A stretch of DNA of 64,000 nucleotides from Bacillus sp. SLBN-46 (GCF_031453555.1 NZ_JAVIZM010000001.1:2983001-3047000), one strand, 5' to 3'. Shown: positions 9,234 through 18,902, counted from the stretch's first letter. Notes: generated from the sequence alone by a model not told the origin. Numbers and translations are program-made.

Positions 9234-9632
9234 TTAATAATTTACCACCTGTGGTGTATCGATACTTAAGAAGGTACGCAGTCTGCGTGGAAGGAAACTA
9301 CGGATATCTTCCTCGTTATAGCCTACCTGTAGCCTTTTTTCGTCCACCATAATTGGACGTCGTAAAATTTTCGGATTATTGATGATTAATTCATATAAAT
9401 CTTGTAATGGTAAAGACTCAATATTGATGTCTAGTTCTTTAAATGTTTTTGAATTAGTAGAGATGATCTCATCCGTACCATCTTCCGTAAGACGAAGGAT
9501 ATACTTGATTTCATCTTTTGTAAGAGGTTGAGACAAAATGTTTCTTTCAGTGTAATCAATATGATATTCCTCAAGCCAAGCCTTTGCTTTACGACAAGAT
9601 GTACAACTTGGTGTAGAGTATAATGTTACCAT
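9234..9632 (-). CDS. spx: Spx family redox regulator of RNA polymerase
   Basis: A 132-residue ArsC-fold protein with the redox-sensing CxxC (PSCTSC, Cys about 10 and 13 of the chosen start). The diagnostic segments [48 protein letters not shown] are those of Bacillus SpxA. Spx binds the RNA polymerase alpha C-terminal domain and reprogrammes transcription during disulfide stress. I start at ATG 9632, giving the family's usual MVTLY N-terminus with AAGGAG ten bases upstream; a GTG three codons earlier sits almost on the ribosome site. The C-terminal tail is slightly variant. Confidence 0.93.
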   Translation of the reverse strand: MVTLYSTPSCTSCRKAKAWLEEYHIDYTERNILSQPLTKDEIKYILRLTEDGTDEIISTNSKTFKELDINIESLPLQDLYELIINNPKILRRPIMVDEKRLQVGYNEEDIRSFLPRRLRTFLSIDTPQVVNY

Positions 9633-9718
9633 CTTCAACACACTCCTTAAACATAAAGTATTTTGAAATAATTTATTACGAATTCGAGATAAACGTCCTA
9701 AAAAAGAAAGAAACCAAC

Positions 9719-10147
9719 TTACTCCTTCAATTCACAGCTTTTTATTCTATCGAGGACAGTGCTAATCGTTATATGATTTAAATAGGATTGAAGATGCATC
9801 TCTGCCTCAGTGAAAATTTGATCCATTACCACCTGAGTATTAGAAGAAATTACACAGGCTTGATCCGGATCACCTGTACACCAACTAGGTTTTAGAGAAC
9901 CCGTTGCCATGGCCAAATAAATCTGAGACAATGTAGTCTTTTCAGGGTTACAGCTTAGCACATATCCGCCACCAATGCCCTCTTTAGTCTTTACGTACCC
10001 GCTTTTTCGTAAAATACTCATGATTTTTCGAATTCTTGTCGGATTGGTACAAACATTTTCTGCGATGGCCTCACTATTTGCCATTTGATTAGGTAAGTTA
10101 GCTAATAAAACGAGACTATGTAGTGCTATAACAAAATCGCTATTCAT
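9719..10147 (-). CDS. Rrf2 family transcriptional regulator (YwnA-like)
   Basis: About 142 residues. An N-terminal winged helix (residues 1-80) has the Rrf2 recognition pattern [23 protein letters not shown] followed by the wing GGGYVL. The C-terminal dimerisation helix carries two Cys in a short loop ([12 protein letters not shown]); the three-Cys cluster of Fe-S Rrf2 sensors is not present, so it resembles the cofactor-free YwnA type. Start set at ATG 10147 with AGGAAGG upstream; the in-frame TTG two codons before is less well spaced. The target genes are unknown. Confidence 0.82.
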   Translation of the reverse strand: MNSDFVIALHSLVLLANLPNQMANSEAIAENVCTNPTRIRKIMSILRKSGYVKTKEGIGGGYVLSCNPEKTTLSQIYLAMATGSLKPSWCTGDPDQACVISSNTQVVMDQIFTEAEMHLQSYLNHITISTVLDRIKSCELKE

Positions 10148-10388
10148 CGTCAATCATCCTTCCTAACCGAACCTTACTGTAACTTTAATGTATACAGTTT
10201 ATTAAGTCAATGTTAAAACTTGGAGATAACACCTATTTTTCAAAAATATTTAATAAAGAAACGCGAGCACTTAACATCTCCTAGGTTTGTAAATGGGAAA
10301 AAGACAAATTCATGGGAAAATTTGAGTAATTTTGACAATTACTGACAAACTAATGATAGGAATTTTATTAGAACAAGAGGGATCAATT

Positions 10389-10955
10389 ATGATTGAAGGT
10401 CAGGTAAAAAGTTTTGAACGATTGGGACGTATTCAAAAAGAACTTTCTGATGGTTGGATTGATTATTGGACAAAGTACTCCAATATAGATACATGGCAGT
10501 TTTGGGTGAATTTATTATTGTTCATTCTTCCACTCATCATTTTATTTTTTACTATCGATCGTAAGCGCGCCTTTCACATTGGTTTTTTTGGCTATTCTGT
10601 TCATATGATGGCAGGATATATTGACGGATTTGCTACCAGACATGGTTTATGGGAATACCCGTTTAAAATTATTCCCTTCTTACCAATCAGTATTACACTA
10701 GATACCTCCTTAATTCCTGTTGTGTACATGCTGCTTTATCAATGGACACTAAATCGAAAGAAAAATTACTACATCTACGCATTTGTAGTAAGTGCTTTGT
10801 TCTCTTTGGTAATAAAACCGATTTTGGCAAATCTACACTTATTTCAATTAGAAAATGGATCCAATTACTTTTATTTATTCTTATTTTATTTATTTGGCTC
10901 TTTCGCTGCTAAATGGATTACAAACGTGTTTGTTTTTTTCAAGAGAAACAGTTAA
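10389..10955 (+). CDS. CBO0543 family membrane protein
   Basis: A 188-residue protein. Five or six hydrophobic helices follow a short amphipathic N-terminus. The motifs WIDYWTKYSNIDTWQFW and HGLWEYPFKIIPFLPISITLDTSLIPV are typical of the CBO0543 family of unknown function. Start placed at ATG 10389 behind AGAGGG, skipping 19 upstream codons that lack a ribosome site. A second family member sits at about 26.7-27.3 kb. Its stop codon overlaps the convergent GNAT gene by four bases. Confidence 0.72.
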   Translation: MIEGQVKSFERLGRIQKELSDGWIDYWTKYSNIDTWQFWVNLLLFILPLIILFFTIDRKRAFHIGFFGYSVHMMAGYIDGFATRHGLWEYPFKIIPFLPISITLDTSLIPVVYMLLYQWTLNRKKNYYIYAFVVSALFSLVIKPILANLHLFQLENGSNYFYLFLFYLFGSFAAKWITNVFVFFKRNS

Positions 10956-11518
10956 TTAATCTGAATAGATTTTAATACTAAGTCCACGTCTTCCTTTGTA
11001 ATGGCATAAATCTCGTGGTCTTCCCAACTTCCATTTATTTTTAAGTATCTCGGCGAATAGCCTTCCTTTTTAAAACCAGTCTTTTCTAGAATACGTTTGG
11101 ACGCAATATTCCTAGGTATGACGGCTGCTTGTACCCGATGGAGCTGTAATTCATTAAAAGCAAGATCTAATGTTAATCGTACAGCTTCTGTTACATAGCC
11201 TTTTCCGTTATATTTTTTGTCTAAATAATAACCCAGGTTCGCATTTTGAAAGGGTCCGCGAACTATACCGGATAAGGTAATTCTTCCAACTAACTGTTGG
11301 GTTTCACGATGAAAAATTCCATATGTATACGAAGAGTCGTTTTCAATATCTAAAGTTGCTTTTTGTATTTCTTTTAATTGTTCTTCATATGTAAAGTGAG
11401 AATCGGTTCTTATAGGTTCAAACGCCTGGAAAAATTGGCGATTATCTTTCCTTAATTGAAGAAGACTTGTAGCATCACTTGCCTCTAGATAGCGAAGAAT
11501 TATGTTGTTATTACTCAT
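10952..11518 (-). CDS. GNAT acetyltransferase, RimJ/RimL type
   Basis: A 188-residue protein with the GNAT fold. It shows NLGYYLDKKYNGKGYVTEAV (beta4 and the acetyl-CoA pyrophosphate loop, about 93-112) and NIASKRILEKTGFKKEGYSPRY near the C-terminus, characteristic of ribosomal-protein-alanine N-acetyltransferase (RimJ/RimL, Bacillus YjcK/YdaF) relatives. Likely an N-alpha-acetyltransferase acting on a protein or small amine; substrate not inferable. Confidence 0.85.
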   Translation of the reverse strand: MSNNNIILRYLEASDATSLLQLRKDNRQFFQAFEPIRTDSHFTYEEQLKEIQKATLDIENDSSYTYGIFHRETQQLVGRITLSGIVRGPFQNANLGYYLDKKYNGKGYVTEAVRLTLDLAFNELQLHRVQAAVIPRNIASKRILEKTGFKKEGYSPRYLKINGSWEDHEIYAITKEDVDLVLKSIQIN

Positions 11519-11595
11519 TCCTTACCCCTACCCTCTTTTGACATTCTCTATCCAAATTGTACCATTATTTTTCTTAAAATAAATGAAAAACAACA

Positions 11596-11657
11596 AAAAG
11601 GTGCCTGTCCCCCGTCGCGTTACTACAGTAACGCACTGGGGGACAGGCACCTTTTTT
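11596..11657. repeat. Palindromic repeat, GGTGCCTGTCCCCC variant
   Basis: Arms AAAAGGTGCCTGTCCCCC and the exact complement enclose an inner perfect dyad GCGTTACT-AC-AGTAACGC. The total stem potential exceeds 25 bp and the ends are A/T rich, so it can terminate transcription in both directions. It is related in architecture to the GGGGACAGTCCCCC elements elsewhere in the window, but has extended outer arms. Confidence 0.85.
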
Positions 11658-11797
11658 GGTATTATTAATAAAGTGTAAATTTACACCTTTTAACCCATAT
11701 GATATAATTAGATGAAGGATATGGAAATTTTTATTTATTATGAAAGGACTTTACCTAAGCGGATAGACATAATAAAAATAAAGGGGGTTCGAGGAAA

Positions 11798-13585
11798 ATG
11801 AAATGGATGAAAAAGCTGCAAGATAGACTTACAGGCTTAACCGATGCAATTACACGTTTCCCGCTGACGACACTTTTTCTTTTAGCAGCTGCCGTTTTTA
11901 TTGCTTACAGTATCAGTGCAGAAAAAGAGCAATCACAATATATTCTAACATTCGTAGTTGGGGCGTTCCTTAGTGGTGTATTACAGGTTGTCTATGAGAG
12001 GTTTTACTCTAATGTTACTACCCGTTTCGTATTAATGGGTGTGGGGGTCTTCTTAACAGCCGGATACTACCTGATTATCAAACCAACTGATTCACTAGGC
12101 ATGGAGATGGGAATTAGAACAGGAGTTGCTCTCTTTGCCCTGCTGATTGCCTTCATTTGGGTTCCAGTCATAAAAAGCAGCATTAGTTTTAATGCAAGCT
12201 TTATGATCGCATTTAAATCATTCTTTATCTCATTATTCTTCTCTGGAATTATCATGGCAGGCGTAAGCATCATTCTGGGGGCCACAGACCTTTTAATTTT
12301 TTCTATTAATTATAAAGCGTATTCATATGTAGCAACCATTATTTTCACCCTATTTGCACCGATGTATTTTCTATCACTTATTCCAGTCTATCTCGGTTCG
12401 GAAGACAAAAATATATCTCCAGATGATTTGAAACAAAAGACAGAGGTCATTAACAGCGCAGCCTATTGTCCAAAGTTTTTACAAATTCTTATTTCCTATA
12501 TTGTCATCCCCTTGATTGCCGTATTTACCTTAATTCTCGTAATTTATATTATCAAAAATATCAGCGGGGACTTTTGGACGGATAACCTGCTGGAACCATT
12601 GCTCGTTTCCTATGCGATTACCGTAATTTTAGTTTATATTTTAGCGAGTGAAATCGAGAATAAGTTTACAGTCTTTTTCAGAAAGATTTTTCCAAAGGTA
12701 CTTGTACCCATTGTTCTTTTCCAGATTGCCTCATCCGTTTTAAGTCTAACTGATACGGGTGTCACACATACTCGCTATTATGTAATTCTGTTTGGTATAT
12801 ACGCTGCAGCTGCAGGGATTTTATTTAGCATATTGCCTGTTCGGAAAAATGGAATAGTTGCTGCCCTGGTTATTGTTTTTGCAGCAGTTTCCATCGTACC
12901 TCCTGTTGATGCATTTACTATCAGTCGAAAAAGTCAGATTTCTACACTTGAAAACGTGCTAGTGAAAAATAATATGCTTGAAAATAATAAAATCAAGCCA
13001 AAGGAATCCATCCCTGATAAAGATAAAAAGACCATTACAACTATCATTTATTACTTAGACAATATGGGCTATACAAAAAAAATCACATGGCTTCCAAAAG
13101 ACTTTAAAGTTTATGAAGATTTTACAGAAACCTTTGGTTTTAAAGAGTATCAAGACCCAGTTGATGCTGATTCCAACCAGCCTGTATACGTAAGTCTTGA
13201 TCAATCAGCACCAATACCTATTACTGGTTATGACCTGTTTATTCCAACAGAAATCAATATGTACGATAAACAACACAATCAAAAGATTTGTGTTATTAGT
13301 AAAGACGGAAAAACGTATACCTTGTTAAAAGACTTTAATAAAGACCGGGTTGATATTAAATTAAAGGGAGAAAATGAAAGTGATCTGTTCACCTTTAATA
13401 CAAAAGAAATCTATGATAAGTTTTATAACTATAAAGCAATGAAGGAGCAAATCTCTGTAGATGAAGCAACCTTTACAAAGGAAAATGATCTTGTAAAAAT
13501 AACGGTTGTCGTACAAAATCTGAACATCGATAAGCAAAATGATCAGTATGACGCCTTCCTATTTGTTTTTGTCCAAATTAAATAA
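11798..13585 (+). CDS. DUF4153 domain membrane protein
   Basis: A 595-residue protein. The first 390 residues contain about 10-11 hydrophobic helices with the DUF4153 pattern, including SINYKAYSYVATIIFTLFAP and the polar motif after the last helix. The C-terminal 200 residues form an extracytoplasmic domain with no recognised enzyme motif. DUF4153 proteins are widespread in Bacilli and their function is unknown. The ATG follows a GGGGG-rich site. Convergent with the anti-sigma gene, with a long terminator between them. Confidence 0.72.
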   Translation: MKWMKKLQDRLTGLTDAITRFPLTTLFLLAAAVFIAYSISAEKEQSQYILTFVVGAFLSGVLQVVYERFYSNVTTRFVLMGVGVFLTAGYYLIIKPTDSLGMEMGIRTGVALFALLIAFIWVPVIKSSISFNASFMIAFKSFFISLFFSGIIMAGVSIILGATDLLIFSINYKAYSYVATIIFTLFAPMYFLSLIPVYLGSEDKNISPDDLKQKTEVINSAAYCPKFLQILISYIVIPLIAVFTLILVIYIIKNISGDFWTDNLLEPLLVSYAITVILVYILASEIENKFTVFFRKIFPKVLVPIVLFQIASSVLSLTDTGVTHTRYYVILFGIYAAAAGILFSILPVRKNGIVAALVIVFAAVSIVPPVDAFTISRKSQISTLENVLVKNNMLENNKIKPKESIPDKDKKTITTIIYYLDNMGYTKKITWLPKDFKVYEDFTETFGFKEYQDPVDADSNQPVYVSLDQSAPIPITGYDLFIPTEINMYDKQHNQKICVISKDGKTYTLLKDFNKDRVDIKLKGENESDLFTFNTKEIYDKFYNYKAMKEQISVDEATFTKENDLVKITVVVQNLNIDKQNDQYDAFLFVFVQIK

Positions 13586-13639
13586 TTGTTTTTTATATGA
13601 CTTGTTTTGATGATTGTAAATTGATTTGATAGGATAAAT

Positions 13640-13685
13640 AAAAGCATGGATGTTTTGTAATTATTGCAAAATACCCATGCTTTTT
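13640..13685. terminator. Long bidirectional terminator
   Basis: AAAAGCATGG.TGTTTTG pairs with CAAAATA.CCATGCTTTT around an AT loop, giving a stem of about 18 bp with one mismatch between the DUF4153 and anti-sigma genes. Confidence 0.85.
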
Positions 13686-13712
13686 GCTTGGGTTCAGATG
13701 GGATATGAAAAA

Positions 13713-14879
13713 TTATTGCAGTGGCATAAAGGCAACATTCCAAATTCCATCTTCATCCTGTATCATTTGGAAACCGTGTTTGCTGCTAGAGTTCGTAAAT
13801 TCAATATATCCTGTAAAATCTCCGGTTTGGATAAACTTTCCTTCCGCTATACCTGCATATGTTAATGGTATTTGCTTTCTTAACATTCGGTCAGAGGAAG
13901 GAATATTTTCATCATATTCCTTCGTCCAGTTCACATACCCTTCCCTGTCAGTATAAAGGGCATAGGCAATATCGTATCTTCCTTCCCATTCCGCCTGTAC
14001 ATAAAGTAAAGCAATGCTTATTGGATCCAGTCCTTTTAAATGAGTTTCGTTTAAATCCTTAGAAAATGCTTTATAGACAATCATTTGTTCATCGTTTAAC
14101 TGAAACATTTGGGTTTGACCCGTTTCGATATCCCTGCTATTTTTTGTAGTAAATGGAAGCGAACCGTCAAGTTTCCACCCATCCTCGTACTTTAAACTGA
14201 TATGGTATATTCGGAACGGTTCAGAAACACCTTGGTCAACAGGGACCTTAATCTCAAAACTCCAGGTTAGGTCATTAAGCTGTTTCTGGCTTACGATTTC
14301 GGCATCCTGCCATAATAAGTTACCACTTATCTGGCGATTAGGTTGCGCTAGTTTTCCGTTATACTCAATAAAATCCATTGCCCCATAAATTCGATTGGCC
14401 ACTTCTTTCGTATACACTTCCTCTAAATAAGCAACAACCTTTTCCTTCGTTATAAAATCTTCACCCATATATCTGTAGCTCTTGCCGTTATAGGAAAAAA
14501 CCTCACCCATTTTTGGTCCGCTACCATTATAGAGAACAGACGCATGGGCAAAGGCAATCCCCACCGTTTCTTTGGCTTTTTGTTCAGTAAGTTCCACTTG
14601 TTTCACATCATTTATCTCTGAATGATTACTATGTTTAGATTCTATTTCATGTTTTTCTTTAAAAATAACTTCGTATCCGGCAATAATTCCAATAAATAAT
14701 AAGGCTGCAGCAAGTAAATTGGGTAAAAAATGCTTCCGGATTCCTCTTTTAGTACGTTTCTGTTCCTGGGCCATGGAAGTCAATTTTTTGTGAAGATTTT
14801 CTTTAAACTCATAATTTGGTTGCATATCAGGTCTGTTCTTTAATGGCTGTAAAAAATTATCGTATATTTTCTCGTTCAT
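13713..14879 (-). CDS. Probable anti-sigma factor for the upstream ECF sigma
   Basis: A 388-residue protein. An N-terminal cytosolic segment (1-60) precedes one transmembrane helix (LLAAALLFIGIIAGYEVIF, about 67-85) and a large extracytoplasmic domain. The first 23 bases overlap the end of the sigma gene, the usual arrangement for translationally coupled sigma/anti-sigma pairs. No zinc-type (HxxxCxxC) anti-sigma motif is present. The family is like the large membrane partners of SigX/SigM-type factors. The role as anti-sigma is inferred from topology and gene order. Confidence 0.65.
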   Translation of the reverse strand: MNEKIYDNFLQPLKNRPDMQPNYEFKENLHKKLTSMAQEQKRTKRGIRKHFLPNLLAAALLFIGIIAGYEVIFKEKHEIESKHSNHSEINDVKQVELTEQKAKETVGIAFAHASVLYNGSGPKMGEVFSYNGKSYRYMGEDFITKEKVVAYLEEVYTKEVANRIYGAMDFIEYNGKLAQPNRQISGNLLWQDAEIVSQKQLNDLTWSFEIKVPVDQGVSEPFRIYHISLKYEDGWKLDGSLPFTTKNSRDIETGQTQMFQLNDEQMIVYKAFSKDLNETHLKGLDPISIALLYVQAEWEGRYDIAYALYTDREGYVNWTKEYDENIPSSDRMLRKQIPLTYAGIAEGKFIQTGDFTGYIEFTNSSSKHGFQMIQDEDGIWNVAFMPLQ

Positions 14880-15402
14880 TGAAAATCACCACCCCTTCGT
14901 TAGAATTATTTACATACTTTTTCAGGAGTTTAATGGCTCGGTGGTAATCCACCTTAACTTTTGATTCTTTCCAACCCAGTACCTCTGCCGTTTCTTTGAT
15001 CGAATACTCCTTTAGACCTCGAAGAATAATCACGTTCCGATAGTCAGGCTTTAATTGGATAAGGGCCTTTTGCAGAACACCCCAATCGTGATTATGAACC
15101 ATTTCTTCTTCTGGAATATAGTCTTCACTTTTCCTCATGTCAGTCAATAAGGAAGGTAAAATAGATATCATTTTCTTTTTACGATAATGGTCAATAGCTG
15201 TTCTTCTGGCAATGGACAAGATCCACGTTTTCAAAGATGATTGCTGGCGAAAACTATCGTAACTTTTCAATACTTTAATGAATGTATCCTGAGTTAGGTC
15301 CTCTGCTTCTGACTTACTGTTCGTAAAATATAACAAATAATGATAAACATCATCAAAATGCTGTTCATAAAGCTCATGTATGATCTCATTTCGATCGCTC
15401 AA
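14857..15402 (-). CDS. ECF RNA polymerase sigma factor
   Basis: A 181-residue sigma-70 family protein lacking region 1. Region 2 spans about 8-75, with EDLTQDTFIKVLKSYDSF (2.2) and SLKTWILSIARRTAIDHYRKKK (2.3-2.4). Region 4 spans about 110-165, with LKPDYRNVIILRGLKEYSIKETAEVLGW forming the helix-turn-helix that reads the -35 box. It resembles the SigX/SigV branch of Bacillus ECF factors. Overlap with the downstream membrane protein suggests release by envelope stress. Confidence 0.88.
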   Translation of the reverse strand: MSDRNEIIHELYEQHFDDVYHYLLYFTNSKSEAEDLTQDTFIKVLKSYDSFRQQSSLKTWILSIARRTAIDHYRKKKMISILPSLLTDMRKSEDYIPEEEMVHNHDWGVLQKALIQLKPDYRNVIILRGLKEYSIKETAEVLGWKESKVKVDYHRAIKLLKKYVNNSNEGVVIFNERENIR

Positions 15403-15474
15403 TTCGTCCTTCCCCCTTTATCTGCCAATTAGTCGATTCAACTAAGGGAATAGTTTCAAATCTCAAAAAAAAAT

Positions 15475-15530
15475 TGGGGGACAGTCCCCCGGCGTGGTAA
15501 CGCATTAAAGCGCCGGGGGGCTGTCCCCAA
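15475..15530. repeat. GGGGACAGTCCCCC palindromic element
   Basis: It begins TGGGGGACAGTCCCCC and ends in the complement, around the interior GGCGTGGTAACGC then AAAGCGCC. It stops five bases before the stop codon of the next minus-strand gene, so it probably doubles as that gene's terminator. Confidence 0.85.
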
Positions 15531-15535
15531 AAAGA

Positions 15536-15763
15536 TTACTTTTTAAATCTTTTTAGAACAGCATCTACTTCCGCTTCGAATTTTATCATATTTTTATTAG
15601 CCATTATTAATGGTGAGATTAAGTAATATCCTAAAATGAAGGCGACAACTCCCCAAATAAAAAAGGTCAATTCTGCGCTATTTTTGTTCCAAATATAGAC
15701 ACCCAAAAATAATAAACTAGCAACTAAAATACTAATGAAACATTTCAAAATCACCTTACTCAT
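15536..15763 (-). CDS. Small two-helix membrane protein
   Basis: A 75-residue protein with two hydrophobic helices (about 5-23 and 33-52) and a charged C-terminal tail ending KRFKK. I start at ATG 15763 behind GGGAGCGGG; 26 upstream codons in frame lack a ribosome site. No family recognised. It is the last of a run of small membrane genes on this strand. Confidence 0.55.
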   Translation of the reverse strand: MSKVILKCFISILVASLLFLGVYIWNKNSAELTFFIWGVVAFILGYYLISPLIMANKNMIKFEAEVDAVLKRFKK

Positions 15764-15862
15764 ATGACCCGCTCCCAAATTTAAGAATATGGTACTCAAA
15801 AAGCAACACAATGGATTGGTTGCGATGCTGGAAAAAATCACTTTACTTTGATGATAGATTTA

Positions 15863-16057
15863 CTAATTTTCCTTATTTCTTTTCTTTCTTTCAATTGCGA
15901 TAGTAAGTGCCCCAATCGATAGAAGACCCATTCCCCCCATTATTTCGGCGAAAATAGCTTGAGTATCCATCTGAAACTCATAAAACATGGTAAAAAAACT
16001 AAAAGTAATAATAATAAGTGTTACCCAGTGTGAATACCTCGAAAAAAACTTTTTCAT
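15863..16057 (-). CDS. Small two-helix membrane protein
   Basis: A 64-residue protein with helices at about 11-27 and 35-54 separated by a short acidic turn, and a basic C-terminus (ERKKRNKEN). The ATG has a weak AAGGGGAAAAG-like site upstream. No family recognised. Same orientation as the neighbouring small membrane genes; possibly a sensor or accessory subunit, but nothing in the sequence proves it. Confidence 0.5.
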   Translation of the reverse strand: MKKFFSRYSHWVTLIIITFSFFTMFYEFQMDTQAIFAEIMGGMGLLSIGALTIAIERKKRNKEN

Positions 16058-16150
16058 ACTGACTTTTCCCCTTAATTAATATTCATATGGGGATATTCTC
16101 CATTGGTGGTTTATTTCCCTTCAACATGACAAAATAGAACTCAATAGAAC

Positions 16151-16166
16151 CGGGGACTGTCCCCCA
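16151..16166. repeat. Half-copy of the GGGGACAGTCCCCC element
   Basis: CGGGGACTGTCCCCC matches one end of the element seen intact elsewhere in the window. No interior or second arm follows, so this is a remnant or solo end. Confidence 0.7.
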
Positions 16167-16206
16167 GTAGCAGACTTTTCCCTTAACTGCCAGGAATAAG
16201 AACTCG

Positions 16207-16926
16207 TTATTCTTCACCAATTTTCCCAAAATAATCTACAAGTGCGTGAAATAAGATTAATGGAATGATGGAACCAATCCCGATATAGACGATAGAAAAC
16301 CACAGCCCGATTAGTGTGGTTCGAACCACTCCCTTAACTCCTTGATAAGTATGGGCTAACCCGAACAGAATAGAAGAAAATATTAATATAACCCATATTG
16401 ATAAACCTGGGAGCAAATAACTAAGTGCAAATATCATAAAACCTCTGTAAATTATTTCTTCCGTTATGCCTGCTGTTAATGATACTAAAGTCCAAAGTTT
16501 TTTTTCCTGTTTCGTTACTGGCATCATTACGTCAAACTGATTTTTTGAGGATTCTTCCTTTTTCATCTTATCCATCGAGTTTTTTATTTTACTGTTGAAT
16601 CTATAACCGATTGTAAAAATCAGGATTACCAGACTAAATATAATTCCAACTACTATAGCAGAATATATAACCCATTTTCCGAGACTTTCAGTGTTAAGTG
16701 AAATGGATGTAAGACCGATTTGTTCCAGTGTTAAATCAGTAAATCCGATCAAGCTTAAAATAAATAAAGTCGGAACCCATAGGCTGATGCTGGAATTCTT
16801 GTAAAATCTAATTCTTTCTTTATCATCTGTTTTTACTTTTCTCTTAAACTTTTGAAAATCAAAATATCCAAAAATAGGTTCATAGGTTAACGTAAAGAGA
16901 ATAACTAACCAAAACGCTACTTCCAT
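16207..16926 (-). CDS. CPBP family intramembrane metalloprotease
   Basis: A 239-residue protein with about seven transmembrane helices. CPBP (Abi) signatures are present: EEIIYRGF (about 156-163, paired glutamates and Arg) and FGLAHTYQG (His about 191). Family members cleave membrane substrates or act in bacteriocin self-immunity and signalling. The start codon directly follows the stop of the upstream gene (TAA then ATG), so the two are almost certainly co-translated and may work together. Substrate unknown. Confidence 0.82.
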   Translation of the reverse strand: MEVAFWLVILFTLTYEPIFGYFDFQKFKRKVKTDDKERIRFYKNSSISLWVPTLFILSLIGFTDLTLEQIGLTSISLNTESLGKWVIYSAIVVGIIFSLVILIFTIGYRFNSKIKNSMDKMKKEESSKNQFDVMMPVTKQEKKLWTLVSLTAGITEEIIYRGFMIFALSYLLPGLSIWVILIFSSILFGLAHTYQGVKGVVRTTLIGLWFSIVYIGIGSIIPLILFHALVDYFGKIGEE

Positions 16927-17688
16927 TTATACCACCTCGTTATTTCGAACCAATATACTGACATTCCTCATAAATTCATCTTTCTCATCAAGGGACAGGT
17001 ACATTTTTCTTGTTACATGCTCCCTGCCGATTCCATCTTTGATCTTTATAGGTTCCTTGAAGGCAATCTCAATATCAGGTTCTTCAAATTCTAATAATGT
17101 AGCAACCCATACATCTTTTCTTTTTTTATCGTTTTCATAGTTGATTTTTCCACTTTGGATACCTTCTATATTACTTAGCAGAACCTCTACTTTCATCCGT
17201 AAACCAAATCTAAAATGAATGGTTTCCTGAGATATAAGAACGGGATTCCTGAGAACCGCCTTGAAATCACCAATGAGAAAGACAATCATATAAATGGAGA
17301 GAACCAAGTGAATCCACGCCGCCACTTTGCTCCAACTATGAAGGAAATACGAGACTCCGACCCCTTCTAACAGTAAAACAAAGATAAAAGCGAAAACCAT
17401 CCCTCCATAACCGACTTTTTTATGTAGGCTATAGGCGTCTTTCAATTCTACGTTTCTTTTTTTCGATTTTGAGAAGAGATAATACATCATTAATAAATCT
17501 CTTGTAACAAACGTTGCCAGCACTTTACTTTTGACTTGGTTTACAACCATTTCTTCTATTCTATCTTCAATAGGAAGTCCCCGATCTGTCATTTTATATG
17601 CTTTAACAAATCTGCTAACTCTCCATATCCCAAAACATAGCACCAGCACTTCAAGACTTAACCAAAATTCCATTGGAATGGCATTCAT
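16927..17688 (-). CDS. Membrane protein cotranscribed with the CPBP protease
   Basis: About 253 residues. One N-terminal helix (about 8-25), two more near 95-150, and a C-terminal soluble domain that resembles a bacterial PH-like module (segment SQETIHFRFGLRMKVEVLLSNIE). The start at ATG 17688 is preferred, twelve bases after GGGGGAG; a TTG four codons earlier abuts the site. The zero-gap junction with the protease gene suggests a functional pair. No named family recognised with confidence. Confidence 0.6.
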   Translation of the reverse strand: MNAIPMEFWLSLEVLVLCFGIWRVSRFVKAYKMTDRGLPIEDRIEEMVVNQVKSKVLATFVTRDLLMMYYLFSKSKKRNVELKDAYSLHKKVGYGGMVFAFIFVLLLEGVGVSYFLHSWSKVAAWIHLVLSIYMIVFLIGDFKAVLRNPVLISQETIHFRFGLRMKVEVLLSNIEGIQSGKINYENDKKRKDVWVATLLEFEEPDIEIAFKEPIKIKDGIGREHVTRKMYLSLDEKDEFMRNVSILVRNNEVV

Positions 17689-17723
17689 AAAATCCCACAA
17701 CTCCCCCCAATTAGAATGAACCG

Positions 17724-18170
17724 TTACCGTTCTTTCCTTACAATGTCAGACAGTTTTTTCAACACGTCATGATACGTCACAATATCCTCCGGAGAAAGTT
17801 TCATGAAGTATTTTTCCAACACACGCTTTTCAGCCTTTTCTAATTCATTAAAGAACTCTATAGCTTTTTCATCCAGACTTACAAAAATCTCACGTCTGTT
17901 TTCCTTATTGGTTTCTCTTTTTACATATTTTTTATCTTCCAGAATCTTTACGAATTGACTTGCTGCACTTGGTGTCGCATTAATTATTTGGGCAACTTCG
18001 TGCATGGTAAATCTACCACTCTCTTTCAAGTAATTTAGCACTAGGGATTGTTTAGATGATAGGTCATATTCTTGAATGATTGTTTGAAACTCTCTTAAAA
18101 AAACGTTACTCATTTCTTCAGAATATTTTTGCGCTTCCATTAACAGTTGCATCATTTCCATATTATCCAC
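17724..18170 (-). CDS. MarR family transcriptional regulator
   Basis: A 148-residue winged-helix protein. Helix-turn-helix TMHEVAQIINATPSAASQFVKILEDKKYVKRETNKENRR (about 54-92) is followed by the wing EIFVSLDEKA and a dimerisation helix. It lies 35 bp upstream of the PH-like/CPBP pair on the same strand, so it probably controls that operon and itself. The upstream region has overlapping ACTTAA/TTAAGT dyads that could be its operator. Confidence 0.85.
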   Translation of the reverse strand: MDNMEMMQLLMEAQKYSEEMSNVFLREFQTIIQEYDLSSKQSLVLNYLKESGRFTMHEVAQIINATPSAASQFVKILEDKKYVKRETNKENRREIFVSLDEKAIEFFNELEKAEKRVLEKYFMKLSPEDIVTYHDVLKKLSDIVRKER

Positions 18171-18371
18171 TCCTTAGAGGCTATACCTAATCATAAAATA
18201 AACTAAATATTTCACTTAAACTAAACACTTAAGTTTATTAGGACAAATTTTTTCTAATTCTGTAAAAAATGCTCACCAAGTAAAAACTAGGCTTATTAAT
18301 CAGTTTGAAATAGAATAAGATAGCAAATGACATTACCTAGAAGTCACAAATTCGTGAATGAGGTGTTTTTA

Positions 18372-18902
18372 TTGAAAGTAATGGAAACCGAACGATTGAT
18401 CCTTCGTTGGCTAACGCCTGAAGATACAGAGTTTATTTTTGAACTTTTGAATGATCCTACATGGATTCGTTTCATAGGCGATCGAGGCATTAGAACTCTC
18501 CAAGATGCAAGAAACTATATCATAACTGGACCAATGGATATGTACACAAAACTCGGCTTTGGGCTGTTCTTAACAGAACTTAAGGATGGACACATACCGA
18601 TTGGCATTTGTGGATTGATAAAAAGAGAAGGTTTAGAGGACGTTGATATTGGTTTTGCTTTCTTATCCAGATATCAATCGAAAGGCTATGCCTATGAAGC
18701 TGCCTCCGCGACAATGAAATATGCAACGGAAAAACTAGGCTTGAAACGGATTGTCGCAATAACGTCAGAAGATAATCAAGCATCTTCTACGCTACTTGAA
18801 AAAATCGGAATGACCTTCGAAGGTTACGTTACCCTTCCTAATGATAACGAAGAATTAAAATTATACGGATGGGGACAGTCCCCCGGTGGAGTAAAGCTTT
18901 AA
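18372..18902 (+). CDS. GNAT acetyltransferase with a repeat-derived C-terminus
   Basis: A 176-residue RimJ/RimL-like acetyltransferase: METERLILRWLTPED at the N-terminus, DIGFAFLSRYQSKGYAYEAA for the acetyl-CoA loop and NQASSTLLEKIGMTFEGYV near the end. Start set at TTG 18372, six bases after GAGGTG. The last nine residues (GQSPGGVKL) and the stop codon are encoded by a GGGGACAGTCCCCC repeat, so the natural C-terminus was extended or replaced. The fold is otherwise complete, so activity is likely kept. Confidence 0.82.
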   Translation: MKVMETERLILRWLTPEDTEFIFELLNDPTWIRFIGDRGIRTLQDARNYIITGPMDMYTKLGFGLFLTELKDGHIPIGICGLIKREGLEDVDIGFAFLSRYQSKGYAYEAASATMKYATEKLGLKRIVAITSEDNQASSTLLEKIGMTFEGYVTLPNDNEELKLYGWGQSPGGVKL